Assembly: GCA_002394335.1 (NCBI GenBank) | Contig: DGTP01000015.1 | Location: forward strand, 151,016-215,015 | Reading direction: 5' to 3' | From: Bacteroidales bacterium UBA4333 | GTDB lineage: Bacteria; Bacteroidota; Bacteroidia; Bacteroidales; Paludibacteraceae | DNA length: 64,000 bases | Shown here: piece after piece, positions 51,718 through 61,642 of the stretch | How the letters are laid out: each line of letters opens with the position of its first letter | How positions within the stretch are numbered: the stretch's first letter is position 1 | The notes under the pieces: generated by a model | What the model was told of the DNA's origin: nothing | The model's database searches: none | The model's input: only the letters and a program-made list of their open reading frames with translations | Made by a program: the position numbers and the translations under genes

Positions 51718-53162
51718 TGAGGCAAACGATATATATCATACTTGTATGCGTGTGCGCCGTGTTGGCAGGATGCCGTGAAGAGCACGTAAGCAGCGACCCG
51801 TCAAAAGTGTTGCGTTTCTCGCAAGACACGGTACAGTTCGACACTGTTTTCACTTCCGTCCAAGGGCAGGAAGCGAGTGCAACGCTGCAAGTGATCGTAT
51901 ATAACGACAACAAGGAGGCACTGCTGATCGACCGCGTGTGGCAGGAAAACGGGCGTATGTTTCACGTGAATGTAGATGGCGAAAGCGATCTTGGCAGACT
52001 AAAGCAGCTGCAGATCAACGGCGGGGACTCGATTTTCGTCTTTGTCCGCGTGGGTATCCCCACCCAGCAGGAAGACGGCACACTATGGCATAGCGACGAA
52101 CTGCATTTTCACCTCTCTACCGGCGGAACGCAGACGCTGTATATGGAAGCCTGCGGACAAGATGTAATACGGATCAGGAGCAAAAGAAGGCGCAGCGATT
52201 ACAGCACTTACCGCTTCGAGGCTCATAAGCCCTACCTGATCTACGACACCCTTGTAGTAGGCAAACTGACGATGGAAGCCGGTGCCCGGATATACATGCA
52301 CAACGGCGCATCGATCTACGTTGGCGGAGATGTAAGCGCTACCGGCACAGCCGAGCAGCCTATCCGCATATCGGGTGACAGGCTGGACAAACTGTTTGAC
52401 TCGGTGCCGTACCGTTTTGCATCGGGAGGCTGGGACGGCATCTATCTGATTGCCGACAAAGCTGCCACATACGAGCTGAACTACGTAGATATTCTCTCCG
52501 GCAATATCGGAGTCTATTGCGCCAGCGAACAGAAAGAAAATCTGCCGATGCTGAAGATGAACGGCTGCCGGATTCATAACCATGCCGCCTACGGGTTAGT
52601 GCTGCTGAACACCGATGCCGAGGTAGTGAACAGCGAGATCAGCAACTGCCGTTCGTACTGCGTATATTGCCAAGGCGGCAGACACCGGTTTATACACTCG
52701 ACCATTGCATCCTATTACGGCAACACGAATATCCGCATCCATTCGGAGTGGAAAGACGATGCCGCAGCCGTCTATATAGACAATCTGAGAAAGGACAAAC
52801 CGCAGACTGTCACCGGCTTTGAGAACTGTATCATCACCGGTTACCTGAGTAACCAGGTAGTGGTGGCGACGCCTTTTGACCGCTATTATCCGGGAGTGTG
52901 GAAAGGCAACTATCTCAAGACCGACACGCTGCGAATCCCACACGCCAGACATAATGTCTATTATCAGGAGGGCGACACGATGCCGGTTTTCAGGAACAGC
53001 TATTATGAATACGGCAAATACCGGTACTACGATTTCCGGTTAGACTCGCTGAGTCCAGCCATCGGTATCGGTGACCGCGAGAGTGCGCTATTGTATTCCA
53101 GGGACCGTGCCGGTGTAAGCCGCAGCGAGCGCGTGGATGCCGGCTGCTACCAATACGAATAA
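51717..53162 (+). CDS. Lipoprotein with right-handed beta-helix
   Basis: 481 residues. SPII signal (AVLAGC, Cys 19). An N-terminal Ig-like domain (about 30-150: FDTVFTSVQGQEASATLQVI) is followed by a parallel beta-helix (about 180-440) with short coils such as AGARIYMHNGASIYVGGDVS and NCRSYCVYCQGGRHRFIHST. The C-terminus ends SERVDAGCYQYE, common in these proteins. Function unknown; it commonly follows porT in Bacteroidales, so a role near the secretion system is possible. Overlaps porT by one base. Confidence 0.78.
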   Translation: MRQTIYIILVCVCAVLAGCREEHVSSDPSKVLRFSQDTVQFDTVFTSVQGQEASATLQVIVYNDNKEALLIDRVWQENGRMFHVNVDGESDLGRLKQLQINGGDSIFVFVRVGIPTQQEDGTLWHSDELHFHLSTGGTQTLYMEACGQDVIRIRSKRRRSDYSTYRFEAHKPYLIYDTLVVGKLTMEAGARIYMHNGASIYVGGDVSATGTAEQPIRISGDRLDKLFDSVPYRFASGGWDGIYLIADKAATYELNYVDILSGNIGVYCASEQKENLPMLKMNGCRIHNHAAYGLVLLNTDAEVVNSEISNCRSYCVYCQGGRHRFIHSTIASYYGNTNIRIHSEWKDDAAAVYIDNLRKDKPQTVTGFENCIITGYLSNQVVVATPFDRYYPGVWKGNYLKTDTLRIPHARHNVYYQEGDTMPVFRNSYYEYGKYRYYDFRLDSLSPAIGIGDRESALLYSRDRAGVSRSERVDAGCYQYE

Positions 53163-53163
53163 A

Positions 53164-54048
53164 TCAGAGCATCGCCAGATCCTTCGATATCTGCCGGCGA
53201 AGCTCCTCCAGAGAACCAAATTTGCGCTCAGGCCGCAGGAAATGAATGAGTTGCACCGACAAGTGCAAGTCATATAAGTTGCGTTCCAAATCAGGTATAT
53301 GCAGCTCAATAGAAACAGGCGAGGCGGCAGAATGTGCGTTGACCGTCGGGTTGGTACCGATATTGAGTATTGCGCGATAGCAAGCGCCGTCCGGGAGCGA
53401 CACCTCGGAAACATATACTCCCTGCGGAGGTAGCAGTTTGCGAGGCTCATCCAGCGCGATATTCGCCGTAGGGAAGCCCAATTGGTGTCCCAGACCTTTT
53501 CCGTGTACGACCTTGCCCGAAAGAGAATAATCATAACCCAAAAGACGGTTAGCGAGTTCAATATTTCCCTCAAGGAGTGACTGCCTGATCTCGGTTGAAG
53601 AAATATGGCGGTTATCAAGTTTATACTGGTCCATGAGCAAGACTTCGACACCTACAGACTCACCTATCCGGCGGTATTCGTCGGGGGAAGAGAGACGGTC
53701 AGAACCGAAATGATGGTCATAACCGATAAGAAGGCATTGGACATGGTATTGCTCATGCAGAAGTCTCATAAACTGCGCCGCCGTGAGATAGCGTATCCGG
53801 TCAAAACGGAAGAGCTGCACGGATGCGTAGTGCTCCAGAAGAGCAACGCGCTCTTGGAGGGATGTGAGCAACTGGGGACGGTACCCCATTCGGAGCACTT
53901 CGCGGGGATGCTCCTGAAAGGTGACGATCATCGGCTCCAAGCCACGTTTTTTCCCCTCTTCCTGCAGATGAGAGAAGAGAAAACGATGCCCGAGATGAAC
54001 ACCATCAAAAAATCCTATGGTTGCTATACGGTTGTTCATTTCACTCAT
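53164..54048 (-). CDS. ribF: Bifunctional riboflavin kinase / FAD synthetase
   Basis: 294 residues. N-terminal FAD synthetase (ATIGFFDGVHLGHRFLFSHL, LLIGYDHHFGSDR, ISSTEIRQSL) and C-terminal flavokinase (GKVVHGKGLGHQLGFPTANI with the catalytic PTAN, AILNIGTNPTV, and IELHIPDLERNLYD). Converts riboflavin to FMN and then FAD. Eight-base overlap with rlmH upstream; its stop lies one base from the convergent beta-helix lipoprotein gene, leaving no room for a terminator. Confidence 0.95.
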   Translation of the reverse strand: MSEMNNRIATIGFFDGVHLGHRFLFSHLQEEGKKRGLEPMIVTFQEHPREVLRMGYRPQLLTSLQERVALLEHYASVQLFRFDRIRYLTAAQFMRLLHEQYHVQCLLIGYDHHFGSDRLSSPDEYRRIGESVGVEVLLMDQYKLDNRHISSTEIRQSLLEGNIELANRLLGYDYSLSGKVVHGKGLGHQLGFPTANIALDEPRKLLPPQGVYVSEVSLPDGACYRAILNIGTNPTVNAHSAASPVSIELHIPDLERNLYDLHLSVQLIHFLRPERKFGSLEELRRQISKDLAML

Positions 54049-54511
54049 GGTGGTACGGCTCGCCCCTAAGGATGGTCATGGCACGGTATAACTGCTCGAC
54101 GACCAGAAGGCGTATCATCTGGTGCGAAAAGGTGAGTTTGCTCATAGACAATTTGCCATTCGCACGGGCATAGACAGCCTCCGAAAAACCGTACGGTCCG
54201 CCGATGACGAGCCAGAGGTCTCTGCCGCCGTTCTGCTTCTTCCGGACCCATTGCGCCAGTTCGACAGAGCGGTATTCGAGTCCGTGCTCGTCGAGCAGGA
54301 CTACATCGCTGCCACCGCCCACTTTGGCAAGAATCATCTCTCCCTCGGCTTGCTTGATCTGCTCCTCGGTGAGCCCTTTGGTATTCTTGAGATCCGGCAG
54401 GACAACCAGTTCGAACGACACATAGTGCTTCAAACGCCGGCAATAATCGGATATCATCGCCTCCAAATCCTTACTGACAGTCTTACCAACTACCACCAAA
54501 TTCACTTTCAT
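54041..54511 (-). CDS. rlmH: 23S rRNA (pseudouridine1915-N3)-methyltransferase
   Basis: 156 residues, SPOUT fold. LWLVIGGPYGFSEAVYARAN is the SAM knot and LSMSKLTFSHQMIRLLVVEQ with LYRAMTILRGEPYHHE the conserved end. Methylates pseudouridine 1915 in helix 69 of the large-subunit rRNA. Promoter at 54516-54547; transcribed with ribF. Confidence 0.96.
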   Translation of the reverse strand: MKVNLVVVGKTVSKDLEAMISDYCRRLKHYVSFELVVLPDLKNTKGLTEEQIKQAEGEMILAKVGGGSDVVLLDEHGLEYRSVELAQWVRKKQNGGRDLWLVIGGPYGFSEAVYARANGKLSMSKLTFSHQMIRLLVVEQLYRAMTILRGEPYHHE

Positions 54512-54515
54512 GGTG

Positions 54516-54547
54516 CAAAAGTACTAAAAAATTTGCATATATGCAAA
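54516..54547 (-). promoter_or_regulatory. Promoter of rlmH-ribF
   Basis: Minus strand TTTG (54544-54547), 20 bp, TACTTTTG (54516-54523). Its -33 box is one end of the perfect palindrome TTTGCATATATGCAAA (54532-54547); the start site would fall at or just before the ATG, so the mRNA is nearly leaderless. Confidence 0.7.
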
Positions 54548-54563
54548 AAAAATCGTAACTTTG
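54532..54563 (+). promoter_or_regulatory. Promoter of tamB
   Basis: TTTG (54532-54535), 20 bp, TAACTTTG (54556-54563). It shares the 16-bp palindrome with the rlmH promoter. Confidence 0.72.
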
Positions 54564-54604
54564 CGCCGTAAACTGGTTTAATATGCCATAAAGGACGGAA
54601 TTTG

Positions 54605-57600
54605 ATGAAACGCCTGTTATACTACATCTCGGTTTTGCTTTTCAGTCTCCTGCTGCTGACAGGTGTGCTGATTGCGTCGTTAGGTAGTGAGCAAGTGCAG
54701 AATTCCATCGCCCAGTTGGTGACCGAAGAACTGAGTTACGGTTTGGGTGCCAACGCTTCGATCGGGCATATCGAGTACCTGTTCCCTGCGCGTGTGCGGA
54801 TTCATGACATCTGTCTGGAGGACCAGCAGGGCGACACCCTGGCGTATATCCAGCAGATGTACGCGCATTTCCGTCCGTTGCCGTTGCTGAAGAACCAGAT
54901 CCGTTTCTCGCGTGTGGACATACGCGGCGTGCGAGGCAGGGTCTATACCCTACCCGACGGCGAATACAACTATGCTTTTCTGGCGAAAGCTTTTCAGTCG
55001 GACGATGACGAACCGAGTTCGCCATTCCGGTCGTTGCTCTCGATAAGGGATATTCATGTTGATGACGTACAGTTCCGCTGGGACGACTATCAGTTGCTGT
55101 TGAGCACAGCCGAACTGGACCTGAGCCATTTCACACACGATTCACTAGATGGGGAGATAAAGCACCTGAAAGGCTCCCTGCGTTACGGAGGCGAGCGCCT
55201 GGTAGTAGAGGATTTCAAGGCGCATATTCAGAAGACCGACACTACATTATGTTTCCCGACCCTGATGGTACGGCTTCCCCAGTCGGAGATAGACGCTTCC
55301 GGTGTGTCGCTGGATTTGCCGAAGGGGGCTGTCACGACCCACGGCGCGATGCACGGCACGAGGGTGAAGCTGCACACCAAGACCGCTGTTCTCCATCCGG
55401 CGGATATTGCATTGTTTGTGCCGGCGCTGAAGACGATTGACGGAGAGTTGCAGTTCACGGGCGACCTGGAGGGTTCGGTGGACTCGATTGCAGCCGAAAA
55501 CTTATCGCTCAGTTATAACGGCGAGCGTTTGATTTTGGGTAACGTATCCGTAGTGGGGCTGCCCGATATAGAAAAAGCCCGTGCACATATCCAATGCCAA
55601 GACATCTACGTCAAGGCACCGCTTATCGAAGCTTTTCTGTCAGATTTCGAGAACAAAGCAGTCAGCCTGCCGGCAGCGGTACACCGCTTGGGTGAGGTAC
55701 ACTTCAAAGGTGACATAGACGGCAAGATCCATAACATGCACCTCAATGGCGGTTTTCACACGGCGTTGGGTGACATGCTGGTGAACGGTCAGTTTGCCGC
55801 CGACTCGGCATGGCAGAACCTCCGCTATAACGCCAAGATGAGCACCGGCACCTTCCGTTTGGGCGAGATGTTAGGCACCACGGAAGTAGGCAACCTCAAC
55901 GGCGATATCAAAGCCGAGGGCACAATGCAAACCGCATCCTCGGCTATCACGACCAAACTATCAGCCGACATCCGATCGATCTACCTGCACGGATACAACT
56001 ATCAGGGCATTCATATAGATGGTCATTATGAGCCGAAGCTGTTTGACGGTCTATTGAGTATCAACGACCCGAATGTGCAGCTGAATTTCAACGGCAAAGT
56101 CAACATGCGCGGTACGTATCCCGATATCGACTGTGCGCTGCGGTTGAGGCAATTCCGTCCGGCGGCACTGAAACTATACACCAAAGTGCCTGATCTGGCA
56201 GCCGGCGGCGCCATGCGCATCAAGTTGTCAGGAACGGATATCGACCACATGAACGGCAGTGCCGATATCGACTCTTTGAGAATAAGCAACGGCAAGCAGA
56301 CACTGCATCTGCGTCACCTGAGTCTCACTGCCCAAGCCGAAAACGGTCTGCGTAAGCGCATCCGTCTGACCAACGACTACTTGTCAGCCAATATCGACGG
56401 AGTCTTCCGTTACGAAGACCTCGGACTGATAGCTCAGCGGGCGGTGCATCGTTTGTTGCCTCCGGCATTGGCGGCATCGTGGGGGTCTTCCGGACAAAAG
56501 AAAAGAGCCCCGCAAGGGAGTCAGCACCTGACCATAGATGTCAATGCCTACCGTTTGGCAGAGCTGCTGTCTATCTTGGGCATAGACATTCCGCTGGGCG
56601 AGACACAGACCCTCTACGCATCTATCGACGATGCCGCAGGATTGTATTCGCTGAAAGCCTCCCAGCCGCAAATGGCATTGGGAGGAAACAGCCTGACCGG
56701 ATTCAATGTAGAGATGAGCAACACGGGCGGCAAGCCTTATCTGGGCGCCACAGCCTCGCTGATGGGATACAACGCCGGTCTGCAAGCGTTCTTGCAGGGT
56801 GACAGTCTGCACGCCGATGCACAGATTGTCGATCCGACGGCGGCTAAGGAGTTGCAGTTTGGCGACTGGCATCTGCACACGCGTTTCCGCCAGCACAGAG
56901 GCAAACCGATGATAGATCTGCATCTGGACCAAACACAGTTAACATTCGGCGACTCGATTTTTGTATTCGACGACACCTATCTCAACTACTCGGCGGCAGA
57001 CAGCGCGTGGCGGGTAGATCAGTTCCGCGTCCATACGGACAGTTACAACCAGCTGGTCAGCCTGCAAGGCATTGTGTCGCACAAGATGAGCGATGCCCTG
57101 TTTATCAATATCCAAGGCCTCAACTCCGCCTATATCATGCCGATGGTAGTGCGCGAGAAGAGTTTCAAGATGGGCGGTATCGTCGATGGCTGGGCAACGA
57201 TATATGGAATGCTCAATAATCCCGGCATAGAGGGCGATGTACATATCACCGACTTCTCCATGGGAGGCGAAGTGATAGGAGACGCCAACGGACAGATCTC
57301 GTTCGATCCGCACAAGAAGAAGATTCTTTATCAGGCCCGTGTAGCGGATGCCGAGCGCGAGCGTGCCGGACTATACGGCGAGGCGGATCTGCAGACTGCC
57401 AAATGGGAGATTAACATCACGCCCAACCATTTCCCTCTCCAGTTCATCACCTATTGGACAAAGAACATCCTGCCGGAAATAGAGGGTCATGCCACCGGTA
57501 CCGTCAAGGTGGCAGGAGACAAGGGCAAGGTCTATGTCCTGACCCGCGCCAAGGCGGAGGATGCCACTATCCGTTTGCCATGGACAGGTTGCCGCTATCA

Positions 57601-59113
57601 TGTCTTCGACACCATTATTATGGACTCGACCTCTATCCGTTTCCCGCATATGATCCTGAAGGACGACGACGGTAATCCGATTGAGTTTGAAGGAGTTATC
57701 ACCCACGATCAATTCCAGAAATTCGGTTTCCACTTGGTGGCAAAGCCTCACCGTGGCATGGTACTTGACCTGCCGTACAAAGCCGGTGAGACGATGCAGG
57801 GGCGCGTTTATGCAGAGGGAGCGGCATACATCGACGGAGACGAACGGCTCATCTCCATCACGGCGGATGCGAAGACAGCCGGCAAGTCACAGTTCCGGTT
57901 CAGCCTCGGCAGTGCCAGCACCGCCAGTGAGACCAATTTTGTGCATTTCGAAGACAGTCTCCGCACACATCTTGACACGGCAGCTATCCGCCAATGGCGG
58001 GACACTGTTTCGGCAGACTCGCTCCGCAAACGGATGCGCCTGCCGGAGACGGACTCACGGTTCAAGATCGCGCTTAATATCGACATGACCCCTCAGCTCA
58101 ATTTCCAGCTGATGCTGGATGAGCGGACAGGAGACATGATACAGGCAAGGGGTGAAGGTGCTTTGCGTTTCACCTACGACAGCCATACCGAAGACTACTC
58201 ACTAATGGGTACCTTCACGGCAGAGAGCGGTTCGTTAGGCTTCACGCTGGCCAATGTGATACGCCGCGAGTTCAGTATAGGTAGCGGTAGTACCATCGTC
58301 TGGAACGGCGATCCCGGAAATCCTGTACTGGATGTCACTGCCAAATACCATGTAACAGCCAACCTGCGAGACCTTTTCGGCGATGAGATATCCTCTATCG
58401 GCGTCAACCGGACTTCTGTACCGGTGAACACCTGTCTGAACATCACCGGTGGACTGAATAATCCGATCCTGAAGTTCGGTATCGAATTGCCAATGTCCGA
58501 AGAAAACATCCAGCAGGCTGTGCGCGCAGTGATCAACACCGAGGAGATGCTGATGCGGCAAGTGGTTTATCTGTTAGTCTTCGGCCGTTTCTTCACGCCC
58601 GAATATATGGCCACCACTACCGAGAACTATGGTCTCAACGAGACCTATTCGTTCATTTCCTCGACCGTTACGGGACAGATCAACAACTGGCTTGGCAAAC
58701 TGACCGACATGCTCACTTTAGGAGTACAGATCCGCTCGGAGGGTTCGGGTGCGACAGCCAGCCAGGAGTACGAAGCACAGTTCCAGTTGCAGCCGGTGGA
58801 CAGGCTGATTATCAACGGTAATGTCGGTTATCGGTACAATGACATCAGTAACCGTCCGTTCTTCGGCGACCTGGATGCGGAAGTACTGCTGACCAACGAC
58901 GGACAGCTGCGTCTCAAGGCATACACCCACACCGTGGACAAGTATTCGCTACGGCAAGCCAATACCATTCAGGGTATCGGTTTTGTATGGCGATACAATT
59001 TCAATATCCCTTCCAAAGACCAGCGCAAGCAGATCCGTGCCGAGCGCAAAGCCAGAAAGGCGATGCTCAAAGAAGCCAAGAAAGCCAAAAAGGCGCAGAA
59101 TAATCAGAAGTAA
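54605..59113 (+). CDS. tamB: TamB-type translocation and assembly module protein
   Basis: 1502 residues from ATG 54605; a TTG one codon upstream is less likely. One N-terminal membrane anchor (LLYYISVLLFSLLLLTGVLI), a very long repetitive beta region (AsmA/TamB-like groove), and the conserved DUF490 C-terminal domain (about 1200-1440: MGTFTAESGSLGFTLANVIR, NPVLDVTAKYHVTANLRDLF, FGIELPMSEENIQ). It spans the periplasm and carries lipid or barrel proteins to the outer membrane with TamL. The end is a Lys/Arg/Ala tail. Monocistronic. Confidence 0.92.
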   Translation: MKRLLYYISVLLFSLLLLTGVLIASLGSEQVQNSIAQLVTEELSYGLGANASIGHIEYLFPARVRIHDICLEDQQGDTLAYIQQMYAHFRPLPLLKNQIRFSRVDIRGVRGRVYTLPDGEYNYAFLAKAFQSDDDEPSSPFRSLLSIRDIHVDDVQFRWDDYQLLLSTAELDLSHFTHDSLDGEIKHLKGSLRYGGERLVVEDFKAHIQKTDTTLCFPTLMVRLPQSEIDASGVSLDLPKGAVTTHGAMHGTRVKLHTKTAVLHPADIALFVPALKTIDGELQFTGDLEGSVDSIAAENLSLSYNGERLILGNVSVVGLPDIEKARAHIQCQDIYVKAPLIEAFLSDFENKAVSLPAAVHRLGEVHFKGDIDGKIHNMHLNGGFHTALGDMLVNGQFAADSAWQNLRYNAKMSTGTFRLGEMLGTTEVGNLNGDIKAEGTMQTASSAITTKLSADIRSIYLHGYNYQGIHIDGHYEPKLFDGLLSINDPNVQLNFNGKVNMRGTYPDIDCALRLRQFRPAALKLYTKVPDLAAGGAMRIKLSGTDIDHMNGSADIDSLRISNGKQTLHLRHLSLTAQAENGLRKRIRLTNDYLSANIDGVFRYEDLGLIAQRAVHRLLPPALAASWGSSGQKKRAPQGSQHLTIDVNAYRLAELLSILGIDIPLGETQTLYASIDDAAGLYSLKASQPQMALGGNSLTGFNVEMSNTGGKPYLGATASLMGYNAGLQAFLQGDSLHADAQIVDPTAAKELQFGDWHLHTRFRQHRGKPMIDLHLDQTQLTFGDSIFVFDDTYLNYSAADSAWRVDQFRVHTDSYNQLVSLQGIVSHKMSDALFINIQGLNSAYIMPMVVREKSFKMGGIVDGWATIYGMLNNPGIEGDVHITDFSMGGEVIGDANGQISFDPHKKKILYQARVADAERERAGLYGEADLQTAKWEINITPNHFPLQFITYWTKNILPEIEGHATGTVKVAGDKGKVYVLTRAKAEDATIRLPWTGCRYHVFDTIIMDSTSIRFPHMILKDDDGNPIEFEGVITHDQFQKFGFHLVAKPHRGMVLDLPYKAGETMQGRVYAEGAAYIDGDERLISITADAKTAGKSQFRFSLGSASTASETNFVHFEDSLRTHLDTAAIRQWRDTVSADSLRKRMRLPETDSRFKIALNIDMTPQLNFQLMLDERTGDMIQARGEGALRFTYDSHTEDYSLMGTFTAESGSLGFTLANVIRREFSIGSGSTIVWNGDPGNPVLDVTAKYHVTANLRDLFGDEISSIGVNRTSVPVNTCLNITGGLNNPILKFGIELPMSEENIQQAVRAVINTEEMLMRQVVYLLVFGRFFTPEYMATTTENYGLNETYSFISSTVTGQINNWLGKLTDMLTLGVQIRSEGSGATASQEYEAQFQLQPVDRLIINGNVGYRYNDISNRPFFGDLDAEVLLTNDGQLRLKAYTHTVDKYSLRQANTIQGIGFVWRYNFNIPSKDQRKQIRAERKARKAMLKEAKKAKKAQNNQK

Positions 59114-59146
59114 TTCCCTCAGACAAGAGATAATAAGCAAAAAGAA

Positions 59147-59181
59147 AAATCCCACCCCAGCTACTTGCAAGGATGGGATTT
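59147..59181. terminator. Bidirectional terminator between tamB and pnp
   Basis: Stem AAATCCCA / TGGGATTT, loop of 19 bases, with A- and T-rich flanks; serves both convergent genes. Confidence 0.6.
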
Positions 59182-59187
59182 ATTTGT

Positions 59188-61467
59188 TTAATGACGCGGT
59201 GAGCGATTCAGCCGTGCGCCATCGGGATTCTCATTACGCGAGCCACGTTCAGGACGCGGGCCGCGACGCTCCGGGCGCGGACCACGGTCGCCACGCTCAG
59301 GACGAGAAGGCTCTACATAGCCCTCCGGCTTCTCTTTAAGCACTTTGGCAGAGAGGCGGAACTTACCGGTCTTGGGATCAATCTCCAGCAGTTTGATGCG
59401 GATATGGTCGCCCTCTTTGATACCGGTTTCGTCCATGGTCTCATAACGTTTCCAGTCGATCTCGGAGATATGGAGCAGTCCTTCTTTGCCCGGCATGAAC
59501 TCTACGAAGCAACCGTAAGGCATGAGCGATTTGACTACAGAGTCGTATTCCTCGCCAACCTCCGGCAGAGCAACAATCGCTTTTATCTTCGCGATAGCAG
59601 CTGCCATCTGTTCGCCGTTGTTGGATGCTACCTCTACCTTGCCGCCCTTCTCATCTTCGTCGATGGAGATGACAGCTCCGGTCTCAGCCTGGATGCCTTG
59701 GATGATCTTACCGCCCGGGCCTATTACAGCACCGATCATATCTTTCGGGATATAGAACGAAGTGATACGCGGTGCGTGCGGTTTGAGGTCTGCACGCGGA
59801 GCAGGCATAGTCTCCAGAATCTTATCAAGGATATACATACGCGCCTCGTGCGCCTGTGCGAGCGCGTTCTCTAATATCTCATAGGACAGACCATCTACCT
59901 TGATATCCATCTGGCAGGCCGTCAGACCGTCCTTGGTTCCCGTGGTCTTGAAATCCATGTCTCCAAGGTGATCCTCGTCGCCGAGGATATCGGAGAGGAT
60001 AGCGTAGTTCTTACCTTGGTTCTCGGAGATCAGACCCATCGCGATACCGGAAACGGGTTTCTTCATCGGTACACCGGCGTCCATGAGGGCGAGAGTACCT
60101 GCACAAACGGTAGCCATCGAGCTGGAACCGTTGGACTCGAGGATGTCAGAAACGACACGTACGGTATAAGGGAAGTCCTCCGGGATCATGTTCTTCAGCG
60201 CACGGCAAGCGAGGTTTCCGTGACCGATCTCGCGACGTCCTACACCACGCTGAGCTTTTGCCTCTCCGGTGGAGAACGGCGGGAAGTTATAGTGCAGGAG
60301 GAACTTATCAGTGCCTTGGATCAATGCCTCATCAACGATCTTCTCATCGCGGCTGGTACCGAGGGTAACGGTCGAGAGCGACTGTGTCTCGCCACGGGTG
60401 AAGATAGAGGATCCGTGAGGGCCGGGCAGGTAACCTACCTCACACCAGATCGGACGGATCTCCGTGGTCTTACGGCCATCGAGACGCTTGCCCTCATCGA
60501 GCACCGCGCGACGCATAGCCTCTTTCTCCACATCGTGATAATAGCGGTCTACCAGTGCAGCTATCTCATCCACTTCTACGCCGAGCGCTTCTGCGCGAGC
60601 TGCCATATAGTCCGCTTTCTCAGCCTTGAAGTCCTCACGGATCTGGGTGAACATCTCCTCACGGTGGTGCTTGTCGGTATCGGCGGCAGTGGCCTGTGCA
60701 TAAGCGCGTGCATAACTGAAGTCATGTACTGCTTGCTTGAGTTCCTCATCGTTGACCTCGTGGCAGTATTCGCGTTTGGTCTCTTTGCCGTATGCCTTCA
60801 TCATCTCGTCGATAGCCAGACACTGCGGTTTGATAGCCTCATGTGCAGCCTTGATAGCCTCGAGCATAACCGACTCAGGCACCTCTTTCATCTCGCCCTC
60901 TACCATCATGATATTGTCATAGGTGGCAGCTACCATCAGTTCGAGGTCAGCGTGCTCGCATTGCTCGAAAGTCGGGTTGATCACCATCTGACCGTTCACA
61001 CGCGCTACACGTACTTCGCTCACCGGACCCTCGAAAGGAATGTCGGAGCAAGCGAGTGCTGCACCTGCTGCGAGACCGGCAATGCTCTCCGGCATGTCGA
61101 TTCCGTCAGCCGAATACATGGTGACGTTAACGAAGGTCTCTGCGTGATAGTTAGAAGGGAAGAGGGGACGAAGGGCACGGTCGATGAGACGTGCGATCAG
61201 GATTTCATAATCAGAAGCCTTGCCTTCGCGGCGGGTAAAACCGCCCGGGAAGCGTCCTGCGGACGCAAATTTCTCTTTGTACTCCACGGTCAGCGGCATA
61301 AAATCAGTGCCGGGTACCGCATCTTTGGCGGAGCAGACAGTAGCCAGGATCATCGTGTTGCCGAGGGTAGCCATCACAGCGCCGTCGGCTTGTTTGGCAA
61401 GCTTGCCTGTCTCCAGTTTGATCACTCGGCCATCGGGCAGAGCGATCTCTTTGGTAACAATATTCAT
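59188..61467 (-). CDS. pnp: Polyribonucleotide nucleotidyltransferase (PNPase)
   Basis: 759 residues. 3'-5' phosphorolytic exoribonuclease of the degradosome. Two RNase PH domains (PGGFTRREGKASDYEILIAR; FPPFSTGEAKAQRGVGRREI), KH domain (FYIPKDMIGAVIGPGGKIIQ) and S1 domain (PYGCFVEFMPGKEGLLHISE), then a tail of RPERGDRG-type repeats that may bind RNA. Promoter at 61611-61642; the ~140 nt leader has a perfect hairpin and heptamer repeats. Confidence 0.97.
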   Translation of the reverse strand: MNIVTKEIALPDGRVIKLETGKLAKQADGAVMATLGNTMILATVCSAKDAVPGTDFMPLTVEYKEKFASAGRFPGGFTRREGKASDYEILIARLIDRALRPLFPSNYHAETFVNVTMYSADGIDMPESIAGLAAGAALACSDIPFEGPVSEVRVARVNGQMVINPTFEQCEHADLELMVAATYDNIMMVEGEMKEVPESVMLEAIKAAHEAIKPQCLAIDEMMKAYGKETKREYCHEVNDEELKQAVHDFSYARAYAQATAADTDKHHREEMFTQIREDFKAEKADYMAARAEALGVEVDEIAALVDRYYHDVEKEAMRRAVLDEGKRLDGRKTTEIRPIWCEVGYLPGPHGSSIFTRGETQSLSTVTLGTSRDEKIVDEALIQGTDKFLLHYNFPPFSTGEAKAQRGVGRREIGHGNLACRALKNMIPEDFPYTVRVVSDILESNGSSSMATVCAGTLALMDAGVPMKKPVSGIAMGLISENQGKNYAILSDILGDEDHLGDMDFKTTGTKDGLTACQMDIKVDGLSYEILENALAQAHEARMYILDKILETMPAPRADLKPHAPRITSFYIPKDMIGAVIGPGGKIIQGIQAETGAVISIDEDEKGGKVEVASNNGEQMAAAIAKIKAIVALPEVGEEYDSVVKSLMPYGCFVEFMPGKEGLLHISEIDWKRYETMDETGIKEGDHIRIKLLEIDPKTGKFRLSAKVLKEKPEGYVEPSRPERGDRGPRPERRGPRPERGSRNENPDGARLNRSPRH

Positions 61468-61485
61468 TAAATCATCTTTATTTGC

Positions 61486-61552
61486 GCTTTCAGCATTCAG
61501 CTTTCAGCATTCAGTTTTTCTTCTGACGGCTGATGGCTGATGGCTGACAGCT
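61486..61552. repeat. CTGANNG heptamer arrays in the pnp leader
   Basis: CTTTCAG/CATTCAG alternating four times (61486-61514), then GGCTGAT three times (61528-61550). Confidence 0.82.
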
Positions 61553-61610
61553 ATTCACATTTTGGTCGCCGTTTGCGACCTGTTAATTAATAGACCCACA
61601 AAAAGTCGTG

Positions 61611-61642
61611 CAAAGGTACAAAAAAAAACGCACATATGCAAA
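61611..61642 (-). promoter_or_regulatory. Promoter of pnp
   Basis: Minus strand TTTG (61639-61642), 20 bp, TACCTTTG (61611-61618). A hairpin with an ACGCA/TGCGT stem (about 61623-61657) overlaps the -33 box. Confidence 0.72.
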
